Origin: Peptococcaceae bacterium UBA5752
GTDB taxonomy: Bacteria > Bacillota > Dehalobacteriia > UBA4068
Reading direction: 5' to 3'
Length of the DNA stretch: 64,000 nt
Assembly: GCA_002419055.1 (NCBI GenBank)
Contig: DIFI01000009.1
Coordinates: forward strand, 372,001 to 436,000
Both the position numbers and the translations under genes were made by a program. Shown here piece after piece: positions 32,383 through 41,458 of the stretch (its first letter is position 1; each line of letters opens with the position of its first letter). The notes beneath the pieces are model-generated. The model saw only the letters and a program-made list of their open reading frames with translations. It had not been told where the DNA came from and ran no database searches.

Positions 32383-32724
32383 ATGAGGAAACTACAAACT
32401 TCTGATATATTTAATGCCCTGCGTTTAATTAAAAAGGCTAATCTAAGAGAAGAAATAAAACCTATTTTAAAACTTGCTAGTGAGGGCAGTATGCAAGTTG
32501 AGGATATTGGGATTGAGGGTATTATCAGTCTGATTGAGATTATGAGCGAGAAGAAAGCAGAACAGGCGATATATGAGGTGCTTGCTGCGCCCTTTGAAAT
32601 GACCGCTAAAGAAGTTGAACAGATGGATATAATATCATTAGCTGAAAGCCTGAAAATCTTAGCGCAGGAAAATGATTTGAAAGGTTTTTTTACTTTATTG
32701 GCAGGTTTGATCTCGAAAAAATAA
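32383..32724 (+). CDS. Tail assembly chaperone, short form (G)
   Basis: The 113-residue helical, acidic protein (FNALRLIKKANLREEIKPIL, FEMTAKEVEQMDIISLAESL) lies between tail tube and tape measure genes, as lambda G does. The frame ends TCG-AAA-AAA-TAA. The -1 frame continues as the next feature. The ATG at 32383 overlaps the end of the tail tube gene's stop region. Confidence 0.85.
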   Translation: MRKLQTSDIFNALRLIKKANLREEIKPILKLASEGSMQVEDIGIEGIISLIEIMSEKKAEQAIYEVLAAPFEMTAKEVEQMDIISLAESLKILAQENDLKGFFTLLAGLISKK

Positions 32725-32987
32725 CTGACCTGCTATTAAAACGATACCACTCATTAGACTATATTTTTACTCTGGAATTAAACGAAGCTCTTTCTCTGAT
32801 TGACTACGCCGTCGATAAATCAGAGGAGGAGCTTTTATATCAGAGATGGATGCATGATCTACAATTCCAAATATCGTTTGAGGAATTTAAGTTAAAGTTA
32901 AAGCCTCCGACTGTCAAGAGTGAAAAACAGGTGCTTGGCGAGGTACAGGATATTATGAAGCTATTTGACCTGAAAGGCGGTGATTAA
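32721..32987 (+). CDS. Tail chaperone extension (T), made by -1 frameshift
   Basis: The -1 frame stays open from 32721 for 88 sense codons (ITDLLLKRYHSLDYIFTLEL, LLYQRWMHDLQFQISFEEFK) to TAA at 32985-32987, just inside the tape measure start. It has no start codon of its own at the left edge. A run of six A directly before the zero-frame TAA supplies the slip site. The GT-type fusion would be about 200 residues. Confidence 0.8.
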   Translation: MTDLLLKRYHSLDYIFTLELNEALSLIDYAVDKSEEELLYQRWMHDLQFQISFEEFKLKLKPPTVKSEKQVLGEVQDIMKLFDLKGGD

Positions 32988-34527
32988 TATCGCAACAGAA
33001 GTTTTTAAACTTATGGGTAGTATATTGGTTGATTCAAGCAAGGCAGAGAAATCAATATCGGCCACATCAACTAAAACTGAAACCCTGAGCACAAAATTAG
33101 GAAACGGAATTAAAACTGCCGGAAAATGGGCGGTAGGGCTAGGGGTAGCCGCTGCTGCTGTTGGTACTGCCATGTATGGCGTAGCTACAAAAGCCGCAAA
33201 AGCAACGGACACCATAGATAAGATGAGTCAAAAAATAGGCATATCCCGCGAGGCATATCAAGAGTGGGATTTTATTTTATCTCAAAACGGTACAAGCATT
33301 GATAAAATGCAAACAGGCATGAAGACTCTTGTATCTCGCATGGATGAGGCCGCTAAAGGAACGGGAACGGGCGCAGAAGCGTTTAAAAAACTAAAATTAG
33401 ACGCTATTGATCCCCTGACGGGGTCTTTAAAATCACAAGAACAAATGTTTGAGGAAACAGTTATAAAGCTTCAAGAAATGCCAGACGGAGCAGAAAAAGC
33501 ACGACTAGCGGTTGAATTATTTGGTAAAGCTGGAACTGAATTAATGCCCTTGCTTAATGGAGCAGGTGGCAGCGTGGAAGAATTGAAACAAAAAGCGCAA
33601 GATTTAGGTATTGTTTTATCCGATGAAGCAATTAATGCAGGTGTTAATTTCACTGACACAATGGATCAACTTAAACGCTCTTTTAGTGCCGTTGGTACTA
33701 GCTTAGGCGCATCTCTAATGCCAATGTTTATATCTTTGGCTGAATGGATTATGGCGCATATGCCTGAGATTCAGGCGACAATTAAAGTCGTTTTCGACAA
33801 TATTAAAATATTTATCGAGGGATTACAAGCGTTTTGGGCTGAGCATGGCGAGCAGATAAGCGCAGCTGTCAGCGCGGTTTGGGACGTAATAAAATTTGTA
33901 GTGGAAAACGCCATGCAAATTATCCGAGGGATCATTCTTGTTGTTACTGGATTAATTGAGGGCGATTGGAGTTTGGTATGGGACGGTCTTAAACTCATTC
34001 TTGAGGGCGCATTTAAACTAATTCAAGGCGCTTTACAGTTGGCTCTTGATGACCTTGTTGCTATTGTCACGGGTATTGGCGGCGCGTTAAAGGACGCAGG
34101 AAAAGCCATATTTCAAAAGTTATGGGACGGACTAAAAGAAAAATGGGATAAAATTAAATCTTGGTTCGGTGATGTTGCAACAAAAATCAAAGATACTTTA
34201 TTCTTTTGGCAAGACTCCGAAGAAGAAGTCGCAGAGAAAAGCAGCAAAAGCGGTAAAACGTCCGGCTCTCATGCCGCCGGTCTTGCTTATGTTCCGTATG
34301 ACGGTTATATTGCAGAGCTACACAGAGGCGAGAGAGTTTTAACAGCGCAGGATAATAGCAATTTAGCGGCTCAAATCGTTAATGGACTATCTGCTGTGTT
34401 GAACACGAAGCAAAGCAGCGGCAATCAAACATTTATATTTAAAGTGGGAGAGAAGGAAATCGCTAGAGCTACTTATGGTGCTTTTCAAGATGAAAGCAAG
34501 CGGCGCGGCGAAGCGTGGGGGGTGTAA
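32980..34527 (+). CDS. Tape measure protein
   Basis: The 515-residue protein has an N-terminal Lys/Ser/Thr-rich coiled part, hydrophobic stretches (WAVGLGVAAAAVGTAMYGVA), a tape-measure core (WDFILSQNGTSIDKMQTGMK; LGASLMPMFISLAEWIMAHM) and C-terminal G-S-H-AAGLAYVPYDGYIAELH. It starts at GTG (32980), overlapping the chaperone stop. The short length implies a short siphovirus tail. Confidence 0.9.
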   Translation: MINIATEVFKLMGSILVDSSKAEKSISATSTKTETLSTKLGNGIKTAGKWAVGLGVAAAAVGTAMYGVATKAAKATDTIDKMSQKIGISREAYQEWDFILSQNGTSIDKMQTGMKTLVSRMDEAAKGTGTGAEAFKKLKLDAIDPLTGSLKSQEQMFEETVIKLQEMPDGAEKARLAVELFGKAGTELMPLLNGAGGSVEELKQKAQDLGIVLSDEAINAGVNFTDTMDQLKRSFSAVGTSLGASLMPMFISLAEWIMAHMPEIQATIKVVFDNIKIFIEGLQAFWAEHGEQISAAVSAVWDVIKFVVENAMQIIRGIILVVTGLIEGDWSLVWDGLKLILEGAFKLIQGALQLALDDLVAIVTGIGGALKDAGKAIFQKLWDGLKEKWDKIKSWFGDVATKIKDTLFFWQDSEEEVAEKSSKSGKTSGSHAAGLAYVPYDGYIAELHRGERVLTAQDNSNLAAQIVNGLSAVLNTKQSSGNQTFIFKVGEKEIARATYGAFQDESKRRGEAWGV

Positions 34528-34530
34528 AAC

Positions 34531-34896
34531 ATGGCGGCGTTTTTAAAGATTGGCGCTATCGAATTGGGCGTTGCTTATGATTACACTGTAACGCCTAAAT
34601 TGTTTGATAAAAATATCCGAATGGCAAGCAATAAAATGGTGACTGAAAAACAGAACAGTAAATGGGAAATCAAAGTTAATTATAAATACTTGAATGATGT
34701 TGTCAAGGCGGCTCTATATACTGACCTGAATGCTATCCCAAACGGCGGCATATTAGTAGAGTTTTATAATCTAAGTGGAGTATTAGACAGCGGGTATTTT
34801 ATGGTTACCGCTATCCCTTCACCCAAAATAGCGCGGTTTAATGGCCTTGTTCCTGATGCGTGGTCAGACGTGGGCTTTACGCTTGAGGAGGTATAA
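34531..34896 (+). CDS. Small tail protein
   Basis: A 121-residue, mostly beta protein (GVAYDYTVTPKLFDKNIRMA, LSGVLDSGYFMVTAIPSPK) directly after the tape measure gene, the place of distal tail components. No firm family was recognised. Confidence 0.6.
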   Translation: MAAFLKIGAIELGVAYDYTVTPKLFDKNIRMASNKMVTEKQNSKWEIKVNYKYLNDVVKAALYTDLNAIPNGGILVEFYNLSGVLDSGYFMVTAIPSPKIARFNGLVPDAWSDVGFTLEEV

Positions 34897-34899
34897 GAT

Positions 34900-36450
34900 A
34901 TGCAAACGGTATCCGCTGCCTATGATCCTTATGTGTCGCCGCGTTGGTCTGCTATGCGCGCCTCATTCCGGCTTATTGACCTAACCGCCTCCGCTGATGC
35001 TACCGCAACCGCCAGCGATCAAGCAAGTATATCGCAACTCACGCAGACGCATGACGGTATTGAGGCTATGACTGATAGATGGGCAACCTTCGAGACTGGC
35101 GGCTGGCGCGGTGATGGTTCATGCGCGATATTGCCTGACGATGTATCAACTATTCAAACGGGTTGGTGGAGTGATATTAGCGGCGCAGACGGAAGCTTCG
35201 CGGTCGCGCAAACATTAACCTTTGCTTTTACTGCCGATCATTCCAGCGTTGGATTCACGATTCTATTCGACGATAAAGCAAACCAGTACCCGCCGAGCAT
35301 GACAGTAACAGCTTATGACTCTAGTGATACGCTGATTGACACTGCAACGATTACCGTTACATCTGTTAAGCAAGTTGTCGAGCTGCCTGTTGAAAACTAC
35401 CGCAAAGTAGTATTGAGCTTTTCTAACACCCAAGAAGAATATCAGACAGTGCGAATCTCTGAGGTGATATTTGGCATTGTGCAATATTTTGATAGCGACA
35501 ATATCAAGGAAGCTTCAATATTATATGAGATTTCGCCGACAGCGGAAAACCTGCCGAGCAATGAATTTATTATTACTGTTGATAACTCAGATCATATATA
35601 CAATATAATTAGTCCTAATAGTTTATATTCTTATCTACAAAACGGTCATCATATTGACGCTGAATTAGGTGTTGGTAGCACAAAAAACAGCATCGAAGAT
35701 GTTAATATGGGACGGACTTATTATACTAAGGTAGAGGCCGACGACGATTCCATGACGGCTAAAATCACTTTCAATGACCGATTTTATAAGCTTGATAATA
35801 CAAATTATAATGGCGGCAGCGTAGGAACATGGACAGTATCAGCAGCGGTGGCGGCAGTAATAGCCGACAGTGGTTTAGATATTACAACAGTAATTCCCGC
35901 CGACATTGGAGCGCGTATAATAAACAAATGTATTCCCAAAAAGACAAAGCATCGCGAGGCGTTCCGCTTGATAGCGCAGGCCGGAATGTCAACTTGTTAC
36001 TTTAACCGAAATGATGAACTGGAATTTATTGAAGTTGCAGTTGGTGCGTCTGTTGATACTCTTGATTTTGATAATATGTCGGTTGTGCCGAAAGTTTCAG
36101 CGCCGGAAGAATCAAGTTATAACGCCGTTCGGTTGACAGTAGATGATGAATATGAAGAATTTGAAAGTACATATACAGCATCAAACGTAGCTGACGGTGA
36201 GACAGTAAATAGATGGGAAGTATCAAATCCCCTTGTCTATGATGGCGCTGCTGTTGCTGCGTGGCTATTGGCAATGAAGCAGGGGCGTATTAATTATGAC
36301 ATAACCGCAGAAAGAGGAAATCCGGCTCGGGAATTATGTGATACTGCGACAATATATGATGCCTATAATGTTAATCGTGACGCAGTAATAATAAGACAAG
36401 AATTTGCTTATGACGGCACATTAAAGTGTGATGCAAAGGGGTGGGCTTAG
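34900..36450 (+). CDS. Tail tip / baseplate protein
   Basis: The 516-residue protein has a beta-rich N-terminal half with a carbohydrate-binding-like jellyroll (about 60-190; ADHSSVGFTILFDDKANQYP). A C-terminal part (about 205-516) resembles phage tail-tip hub proteins (FIITVDNSDHIYNIISPNSL; IPKKTKHREAFRLIAQAG). It lies after the distal tail protein and before the Ig-like proteins. It is inferred to form the central tip structure. Confidence 0.7.
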   Translation: MQTVSAAYDPYVSPRWSAMRASFRLIDLTASADATATASDQASISQLTQTHDGIEAMTDRWATFETGGWRGDGSCAILPDDVSTIQTGWWSDISGADGSFAVAQTLTFAFTADHSSVGFTILFDDKANQYPPSMTVTAYDSSDTLIDTATITVTSVKQVVELPVENYRKVVLSFSNTQEEYQTVRISEVIFGIVQYFDSDNIKEASILYEISPTAENLPSNEFIITVDNSDHIYNIISPNSLYSYLQNGHHIDAELGVGSTKNSIEDVNMGRTYYTKVEADDDSMTAKITFNDRFYKLDNTNYNGGSVGTWTVSAAVAAVIADSGLDITTVIPADIGARIINKCIPKKTKHREAFRLIAQAGMSTCYFNRNDELEFIEVAVGASVDTLDFDNMSVVPKVSAPEESSYNAVRLTVDDEYEEFESTYTASNVADGETVNRWEVSNPLVYDGAAVAAWLLAMKQGRINYDITAERGNPARELCDTATIYDAYNVNRDAVIIRQEFAYDGTLKCDAKGWA

Positions 36451-36641
36451 TGACAATTTATAGGCCTGCCATTAACGGGGTTAGTCTATCGGCTAATCCT
36501 GTTAATATTAATACATCATTTACAATTTCCGTTGATGTAACCGATGCGGAAGTAATTATGTATACGATCAGCAAGATAACTGGCACGTTTGGCGCTGGTC
36601 AATCAGTTAATCTTAAGACTACAAAGGAGGTATCAGCGTGA
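36450..36641 (+). CDS. Small Ig-like tail tip protein
   Basis: A 63-residue protein (MTIYRPAINGVSLSANPVNI) beginning at GTG that overlaps the preceding TAG (TAGTG). It is beta in character, like one strand set of an Ig domain (NPVNINTSFTISVDVTD). It is probably a tip subunit coupled to its neighbour. Confidence 0.55.
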   Translation: MTIYRPAINGVSLSANPVNINTSFTISVDVTDAEVIMYTISKITGTFGAGQSVNLKTTKEVSA

Positions 36642-37558
36642 CAATAGCTTTAGTTGAAGCTTATCAAAACGGGACTTGGCATACAATGCCGCACGGTAGC
36701 GGCGACACATATACCGGATCTTTGACCGCGCCAGGAACTACATCGTATAACCTGACTGATCACGTATATCCGCTTCAAATTCGAGTTACAAATACGGCCG
36801 GGACGGTTGTTACTTTGACAACCGCTGATGCGACATATGGCAACGCTCTAAAGTTAAGGGTTAATGAAATTGTTGCGCCGACGATTAATATTACTTCCCC
36901 GGGTGCTGGTGCTTATGTAATTAATAGTCAGCAGGCAGTTATATTCCAACTCCGCGACGAAAGCGGCGGGTCTGGCATTGACCTGTCAACTTTAAGCCTA
37001 AAGGTTGACGGCGGCACATCAATAGCTTATAACGGCTCCGGCATGTCATCTTCTACCGTAACAAACGGCTACGACTTTACTTATACACCGCCGAGTGCAT
37101 TAGCAGACGGTAGCCATACTATTACGATAAACGTTAGCGACTATGACGGAAACGCTGCGACACAGGCAAGCCGTACTTATACAATCGACACTGTACCGCC
37201 GACGCTAAACGTTACTAACCCGGCTAATAGCTTTATTACTAATACGGCCTCATTAACGGTACAAGGCTCAACTAACGACAGCACAAGCTCACCTGCTACG
37301 GTAACAATTAAACTTAACACCGTAGATCAAGGTGCAATAACAGTAGACGGTTCCGGCAACTTTACAAAGGCGCTCACATTGGCAAGCGGCAGTAATACTA
37401 TCGTAGTGAGGTCGACAGATGCGGCGACTAAATATACTGAAATAACCCTAACGGGTACTCTTGATACATCTGTACCGCTTATATCTGCCGTATCAATAAC
37501 GCCTAATCCTGCCGATACTGGCGCGACGCTAACGGTATCAGTTACAGTGACGGGGTGA
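36638..37558 (+). CDS. Ig-repeat tail protein
   Basis: The 306-residue protein has two to three bacterial Ig-like domains (VAPTINITSPGAGAYVINS; VPPTLNVTNPANSFITNT; SVPLISAVSITPNPADTGAT) after an N-terminal beta part. It starts at GTG (36638) overlapping the preceding stop. Such repeats on tail tips are linked to attachment to surface polysaccharide. Confidence 0.75.
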   Translation: MTIALVEAYQNGTWHTMPHGSGDTYTGSLTAPGTTSYNLTDHVYPLQIRVTNTAGTVVTLTTADATYGNALKLRVNEIVAPTINITSPGAGAYVINSQQAVIFQLRDESGGSGIDLSTLSLKVDGGTSIAYNGSGMSSSTVTNGYDFTYTPPSALADGSHTITINVSDYDGNAATQASRTYTIDTVPPTLNVTNPANSFITNTASLTVQGSTNDSTSSPATVTIKLNTVDQGAITVDGSGNFTKALTLASGSNTIVVRSTDAATKYTEITLTGTLDTSVPLISAVSITPNPADTGATLTVSVTVTG

Positions 37559-37562
37559 TGAT

Positions 37563-38189
37563 ATGACCGATTTAACCGTTTGGCTAGGCACTTCAATTAT
37601 ATATGTCTACGGCAAGGTTAACGATGTCGAAACCACCTTCACCTTGCTGGGCGGCGGCCTTTGGCAAGCTACTGTTTCTGCGTCGGAGGACAATAGCTAC
37701 ACAATATATATTGAAGCATATTCAGCTGTAGGGTTAGAGGAAATCTATGAGACTACTTTGTATTATGGCTTCACGCCTCCCAAAACAGATTGGACAGCGG
37801 CAGACTATGAGACAGCAGGAGACTTCAATCGGCAGAAATCAAATATAGAATTTGCAGCAACGGACACGCTGCCGGGGCTGTATTACTTCCCGCTACATAC
37901 CGCCATAGATGATCTTGATACAGCAGATAGGCCGACAATAGGAATACTGAATACTTTAGAGGGCAATACCGCAGGCATTGAGGCTTGCGGTATTCCTTTA
38001 CCTGGCGAGTGGGGCGCAAGTAAGACTTGGGCTTATCCCGGAACAAAGCCAAATTATGAAGATTGGAACCGATGGGAGCTTAACGCAAAACTCATATATG
38101 ACATGGCAGTAAGAATGCGGATAAGCTTTAGGCCGTCCGGCACATTCGCTGCAGGGCAGAGCGATATTTTACCGAGGAGGGTTGTATAA
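37563..38189 (+). CDS. Tail protein, probable fiber adaptor
   Basis: A 208-residue protein with N-terminal Ig-like strands (SIIYVYGKVNDVETTFTLLG) and a C-terminal part with PPKTDWTAADYETAGDFNRQ and WNRWELNAKLIYDMAVRMR, a pattern frequent in Firmicute phage tail proteins before the fiber. Its stop touches the fiber ATG. Function in fiber attachment is inferred. Confidence 0.6.
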   Translation: MTDLTVWLGTSIIYVYGKVNDVETTFTLLGGGLWQATVSASEDNSYTIYIEAYSAVGLEEIYETTLYYGFTPPKTDWTAADYETAGDFNRQKSNIEFAATDTLPGLYYFPLHTAIDDLDTADRPTIGILNTLEGNTAGIEACGIPLPGEWGASKTWAYPGTKPNYEDWNRWELNAKLIYDMAVRMRISFRPSGTFAAGQSDILPRRVV

Positions 38190-39469
38190 TGACAGCATTT
38201 ACAGCAAGGACAGTGACAGATCAATCAGTTGAGTATCCAAATAGGTTTTTAGTCGATGGCGTGTCAAAAACCATCACAACTGATTTTGGTACAGTAACCG
38301 CCGCAGGAACAAGCATCAATAAAGCATATTTGCAGCCGATTGAAGATGCATTAGCCGAGTTATGTCAGGTCGGTCATACCATAGCAACAGTAAGAACCGA
38401 TTTAGGAGACGACTGGTTATTATGTAATGATTCAGAATTTGACTTTGATACTTACCCTTTATTAAGAGATATTGCAAGAGCAGATATGAATGGAACTGTG
38501 CAAACTAGCACCGCTTTAGATGCTGTAACCGCTACGGAAATAAAATTTCTGAATGGTTATTATGTTACGATAGTAGGAACTTATGCGGGGGGTACTACGC
38601 TATATTACTGCACAACTTTAACAGGTACATGGCTTTCCACAGCTTTAGGGGATACCTATACCGATATTACTTATCAGAATGGTAAATGGATTGTGTACAA
38701 GGCTGGCAGTACAGCATTAGCCGTATCAGGTGCTATTAATGGAACGTATACAGTAAATGCTAATATTCCAGCAGCATTTTACAGTAACACTCATGCAGGT
38801 ATGAATGCGGTAATTTGGGATGAGTCTAGTAGTTGTTGGGCAATCGTTTGTGAGTACGGAATGTATACTGGTGCTGATATTTCGGGTTCGGTTTGGATAG
38901 AGAGAGTTGATGCAAGTAAATTAGCAAGTATTTGCGTAGCTCAGGGGTATTATATTATCCCCGGCGAGCAGGTTTTATGGTACTCAACAAGTCTTACAGG
39001 CACTTGGGCATCTGTTGCTACAAATTTAGGTACTTCAAGGCAAGCTAGACAAATAATATATTCAGAATACTATCAATGCTGGATTTTACTAACAAACTAC
39101 AGCTCTGGCAATGCGGGATACGTTTATTATGCAGATGATTTTCTAAATGGTAGCTGGACGTATTCCTTGGGTACTGGGTCAGGTTATCAATATTTGTACT
39201 TGGTACAACTTGGTAATCTTATTGGTCTTAGGCTTTTTAATACTACAACTACTCCCGGATATTTTAAATATACAACAAGTCTTAAAGCTAATGTGGCCTG
39301 GACAAGTATTACACCTGCTGGCAGCATACCTGCCTATGTAAGCATTATTGATTACAAACTTATTATAAGTCAACCGGGAGCAACAACTAATAGAATAACT
39401 TACAGGGCAATGATTAGAACGCCAGCCTACACTTCTGATGATGATTACAAGTATATAAGAGGCAAATAA
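38189..39469 (+). CDS. Tail fiber / receptor-binding protein
   Basis: The 426-residue protein has a helical N-terminal anchor (INKAYLQPIEDALAELCQVG) and a long Tyr/Gly/Thr-rich beta body with repeats such as YYCTTLTGTW and WYSTSLTGTW, which look like propeller blades. It is the last large gene before the lysis cassette and the most likely receptor-binding protein. Confidence 0.75.
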   Translation: MTAFTARTVTDQSVEYPNRFLVDGVSKTITTDFGTVTAAGTSINKAYLQPIEDALAELCQVGHTIATVRTDLGDDWLLCNDSEFDFDTYPLLRDIARADMNGTVQTSTALDAVTATEIKFLNGYYVTIVGTYAGGTTLYYCTTLTGTWLSTALGDTYTDITYQNGKWIVYKAGSTALAVSGAINGTYTVNANIPAAFYSNTHAGMNAVIWDESSSCWAIVCEYGMYTGADISGSVWIERVDASKLASICVAQGYYIIPGEQVLWYSTSLTGTWASVATNLGTSRQARQIIYSEYYQCWILLTNYSSGNAGYVYYADDFLNGSWTYSLGTGSGYQYLYLVQLGNLIGLRLFNTTTTPGYFKYTTSLKANVAWTSITPAGSIPAYVSIIDYKLIISQPGATTNRITYRAMIRTPAYTSDDDYKYIRGK

Positions 39470-39482
39470 AGGGGGTATTAAA

Positions 39483-39677
39483 ATGGCTCAAATTACTAAA
39501 CCAGAGTTGCCGCCAAAGGCGGGATATGTTGAAGATATTGACGAAAACGGCAATCATTACTATAGAAAAATTGAAACAGAGCAAGATAAGCTAATTGCAA
39601 GCCTGCAAGCGGATAACCTTGCCGCAATGGAAGCATTAGCGGAAGTATACGAGCTTATTACAGGAGGTACGGCATAA
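39483..39677 (+). CDS. Small phage protein after fiber
   Basis: A 64-residue protein (MAQITKPELPPKAGYVEDID) with a C-terminal helix (ADNLAAMEALAEVYELITGG), a common companion of tail fiber genes. AAAGGGGGT precedes the ATG. Confidence 0.6.
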   Translation: MAQITKPELPPKAGYVEDIDENGNHYYRKIETEQDKLIASLQADNLAAMEALAEVYELITGGTA

Positions 39678-39778
39678 TGGCATATGTATATTATCGTTTA
39701 ATACAATCTGGCAAACGCACGATTGAGCAAGTGCCAGAAGCACTAAGGGCAGATGTGGAAGCGTTATTGGCAAGTTAA
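39677..39778 (+). CDS. CD1375/XkdX-like mini protein
   Basis: A 33-residue protein (MAYVYYRLIQSGKRTIEQV) with the pattern of the CD1375-type family: short beta hairpin, then EQVPEALRADVEALL. It is found at the end of tail operons in Clostridia. GGAGGTACGG precedes the ATG. Confidence 0.65.
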   Translation: MAYVYYRLIQSGKRTIEQVPEALRADVEALLAS

Positions 39779-39802
39779 AATAATTCTTGGAGGCGCACTA
39801 TT

Positions 39803-39970
39803 ATGGAATTTTCGCAGGATTTAGTAATTTACTTATTAGGCTTGGCGGCAATGTGGGGCAGCACTATGAACAGAATTAAGAATCTTGAGAAGAAGATGGA
39901 CAAACATAATAACCTTATTGAGCGCATGGCAGTAGCGGAACAAAGACTTGATACATTAGAAGGGAAGTAA
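39803..39970 (+). CDS. XhlA-like holin-associated protein
   Basis: A 55-residue protein with a hydrophobic N-terminus (DLVIYLLGLAAMWGS) and a coiled C-terminus (NNLIERMAVAEQRLDTLEGK). It resembles hemolysin XhlA-type proteins but in the opposite order of helices. It directly precedes the holin. Confidence 0.6.
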   Translation: MEFSQDLVIYLLGLAAMWGSTMNRIKNLEKKMDKHNNLIERMAVAEQRLDTLEGK

Positions 39971-39974
39971 TAAT

Positions 39975-40310
39975 ATGGCTATTGATTTAACGGAATTGTT
40001 TGCGTTAGTAATTACTATTCTTTGTATTGTAATAACAAAATACCTTATTCCTTGGCTTAAAGAAAAGGTAGTTGCGGCCGGTAATGATGATTTGAACTTC
40101 TGGCTCGACTTCGCGGTAAAAGCAGCAGAGGAAAAATACAAGGCAGTGTCAAATTCAGGCGGTATCAAATTTACTTATGCGAAAGAGTTTTTACAGAAGC
40201 AAGGTTTCGCGTTTGATGAAGATACTATCAATGTTCTAATTGACGGCAAAGTAAGAGAATTATTCAACTGGGGTGACTATGCTGAAAACAAAGTCGGTGG
40301 TACTGAATGA
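39975..40310 (+). CDS. Phage holin, LL-H type
   Basis: A 111-residue protein with one N-terminal membrane helix (LFALVITILCIVITKYLIPW) and a soluble helical part (FWLDFAVKAAEEKYKAVSN; KEFLQKQGFAFDED), the layout of the LL-H holin family. It should time lysis. Confidence 0.85.
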   Translation: MAIDLTELFALVITILCIVITKYLIPWLKEKVVAAGNDDLNFWLDFAVKAAEEKYKAVSNSGGIKFTYAKEFLQKQGFAFDEDTINVLIDGKVRELFNWGDYAENKVGGTE

Positions 40311-40486
40311 AGTTCTCTAAAAAAATAGTAATAGTTATATTTATAGTTGTTCTTGTGTTTACCGCTGCAATGGTTACGGCGGTTTTTTTTAACAAAACTA
40401 TATCCGATGCCTTAATCTATGGCTTTTTCGGCTTTTTTGGCGCAGAGGCAGGGGTTTTGGGCTGGATTAAGAAAAGCGGGCAATAA
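40307..40486 (+). CDS. Small membrane protein of the lysis cassette
   Basis: A 59-residue protein with two hydrophobic segments (IVIVIFIVVLVFTAAMVTAV and LIYGFFGFFGAEAGVLGW). It overlaps the holin stop by 4 bp (ATGA). It could be a second holin or antiholin. Confidence 0.6.
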   Translation: MKFSKKIVIVIFIVVLVFTAAMVTAVFFNKTISDALIYGFFGFFGAEAGVLGWIKKSGQ

Positions 40487-40575
40487 TACACAAAACCCCA
40501 GCTAGATGCCTATATTTAAAACCGCTAAAATAAGCCCTTCTGAGGCACTTTCAGGAGGCGACTAATAGTAATGTA

Positions 40576-40599
40576 TACCCCATTTTTAGGGGTAGGAGG
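40576..40599 (+). promoter_or_regulatory. Hairpin next to the endolysin ribosome site
   Basis: TACCCC (40576-40581) and GGGGTA (40589-40594) pair around atttttA and directly adjoin AGGAGG (40594-40599), 7 nt from the endolysin ATG. The hairpin could limit early endolysin translation. Confidence 0.45.
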
Positions 40600-40605
40600 C
40601 GTTTT

Positions 40606-41196
40606 ATGGTTATATATCAATACCCATTTAAAAAATATGTTCTAGGCACTCGATACGGCGTAAAAGGTGACAGTTGGAGTTGCGGCTATCACCCTGGCCT
40701 TGATCTGAAAAGCAAAAACTACGGCGGGGATGGCATTGTTTATCCAATAGCAGCCGGAACTGTTATAGGCATCAAAGTACACGGCAGCGCCTACGGTAAT
40801 GATGTTGTTATCAAACACGCTGACGGTATGATAAGCCTATACGCTCACCTTGCTTCAATTAGCGTCAAAAAGGGACAGGCTGTCACGCTGTCAACAAAAC
40901 TTGGGGTAGAGGGTACGACAGGCAATTCCAGCGGCCTACACTTGCATTTAGAGATACACAAGGGAAGCTATGATTACCCGGCAAAAATTGATCCGTTAAA
41001 ATGGATAGAAGAACACAAGGGGGCGGCAGACTTGATAGTTAAAAAACAAACCGTATATGTAGACAATAAAGCGGTAACGCTTGAAGCTGTTTATCAGAAT
41101 GGCACAAACTACGTTAAATTGCGTGACCTTGCCGGAGCGTTGGGCGCAACAGTGAATTATACCGCCGCGACAGGTAGAATTGACATAAAAAAATAA
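40606..41196 (+). CDS. Endolysin: M23 peptidase with C-terminal stalk-type domain
   Basis: The 196-residue enzyme has the M23 (LytM) zinc sites HPGLD (about 28-32) and HLHLE (about 103-107) with LYAHL between. Residues about 145-196 (KQTVYVDNKAVTLEAVYQNG, YVKLRDLAGALGATV) form a copper-amine-oxidase-like stalk domain often found in Clostridial surface proteins, probably for wall binding. It should cut peptide bonds in peptidoglycan. No signal peptide is present, so export depends on the holin. Confidence 0.9.
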   Translation: MVIYQYPFKKYVLGTRYGVKGDSWSCGYHPGLDLKSKNYGGDGIVYPIAAGTVIGIKVHGSAYGNDVVIKHADGMISLYAHLASISVKKGQAVTLSTKLGVEGTTGNSSGLHLHLEIHKGSYDYPAKIDPLKWIEEHKGAADLIVKKQTVYVDNKAVTLEAVYQNGTNYVKLRDLAGALGATVNYTAATGRIDIKK

Positions 41197-41219
41197 CATA
41201 AAAATAACATAACATTTTT

Positions 41220-41254
41220 AAGCCTCTCTGCCTACGGGTGGGGAGGCTTTTTTA
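41220..41254 (+). terminator. Terminator of the late operon
   Basis: AAGCCTC (41220-41226) pairs with GAGGCTT (41243-41249), with a further CTC/GAG possible inside, followed by a T run. It separates the lysis genes from the FtsK cargo unit. Confidence 0.8.
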
Positions 41255-41308
41255 TTTTGTCATATTTTAGTGGATTTTGCATACTTTTATATAGGGGGTG
41301 GTAGAGAA

Positions 41309-41458
41309 ATGGAGCCGCGAATTGTCATTACTTTTAAGCTGCATGAAAAGGATATGTATAACTATCTTAAACAGTTTAGTAGTCCAGCAGCGCACGTCAA
41401 AGACTTAATATTAAGGGAAATGAGGGAGAGGGATGAAGCAAGAAGAAAACATACTTGA
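41309..41458 (+). CDS. Small RHH-like protein
   Basis: A 49-residue protein (MEPRIVITFKLHEKDMYNYL), beta strand followed by helices, like a ribbon-helix-helix DNA-binding protein. GGGGGTGG precedes the ATG. It overlaps the FtsK-like gene by 26 bp and may regulate this unit. Confidence 0.5.
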   Translation: MEPRIVITFKLHEKDMYNYLKQFSSPAAHVKDLILREMRERDEARRKHT

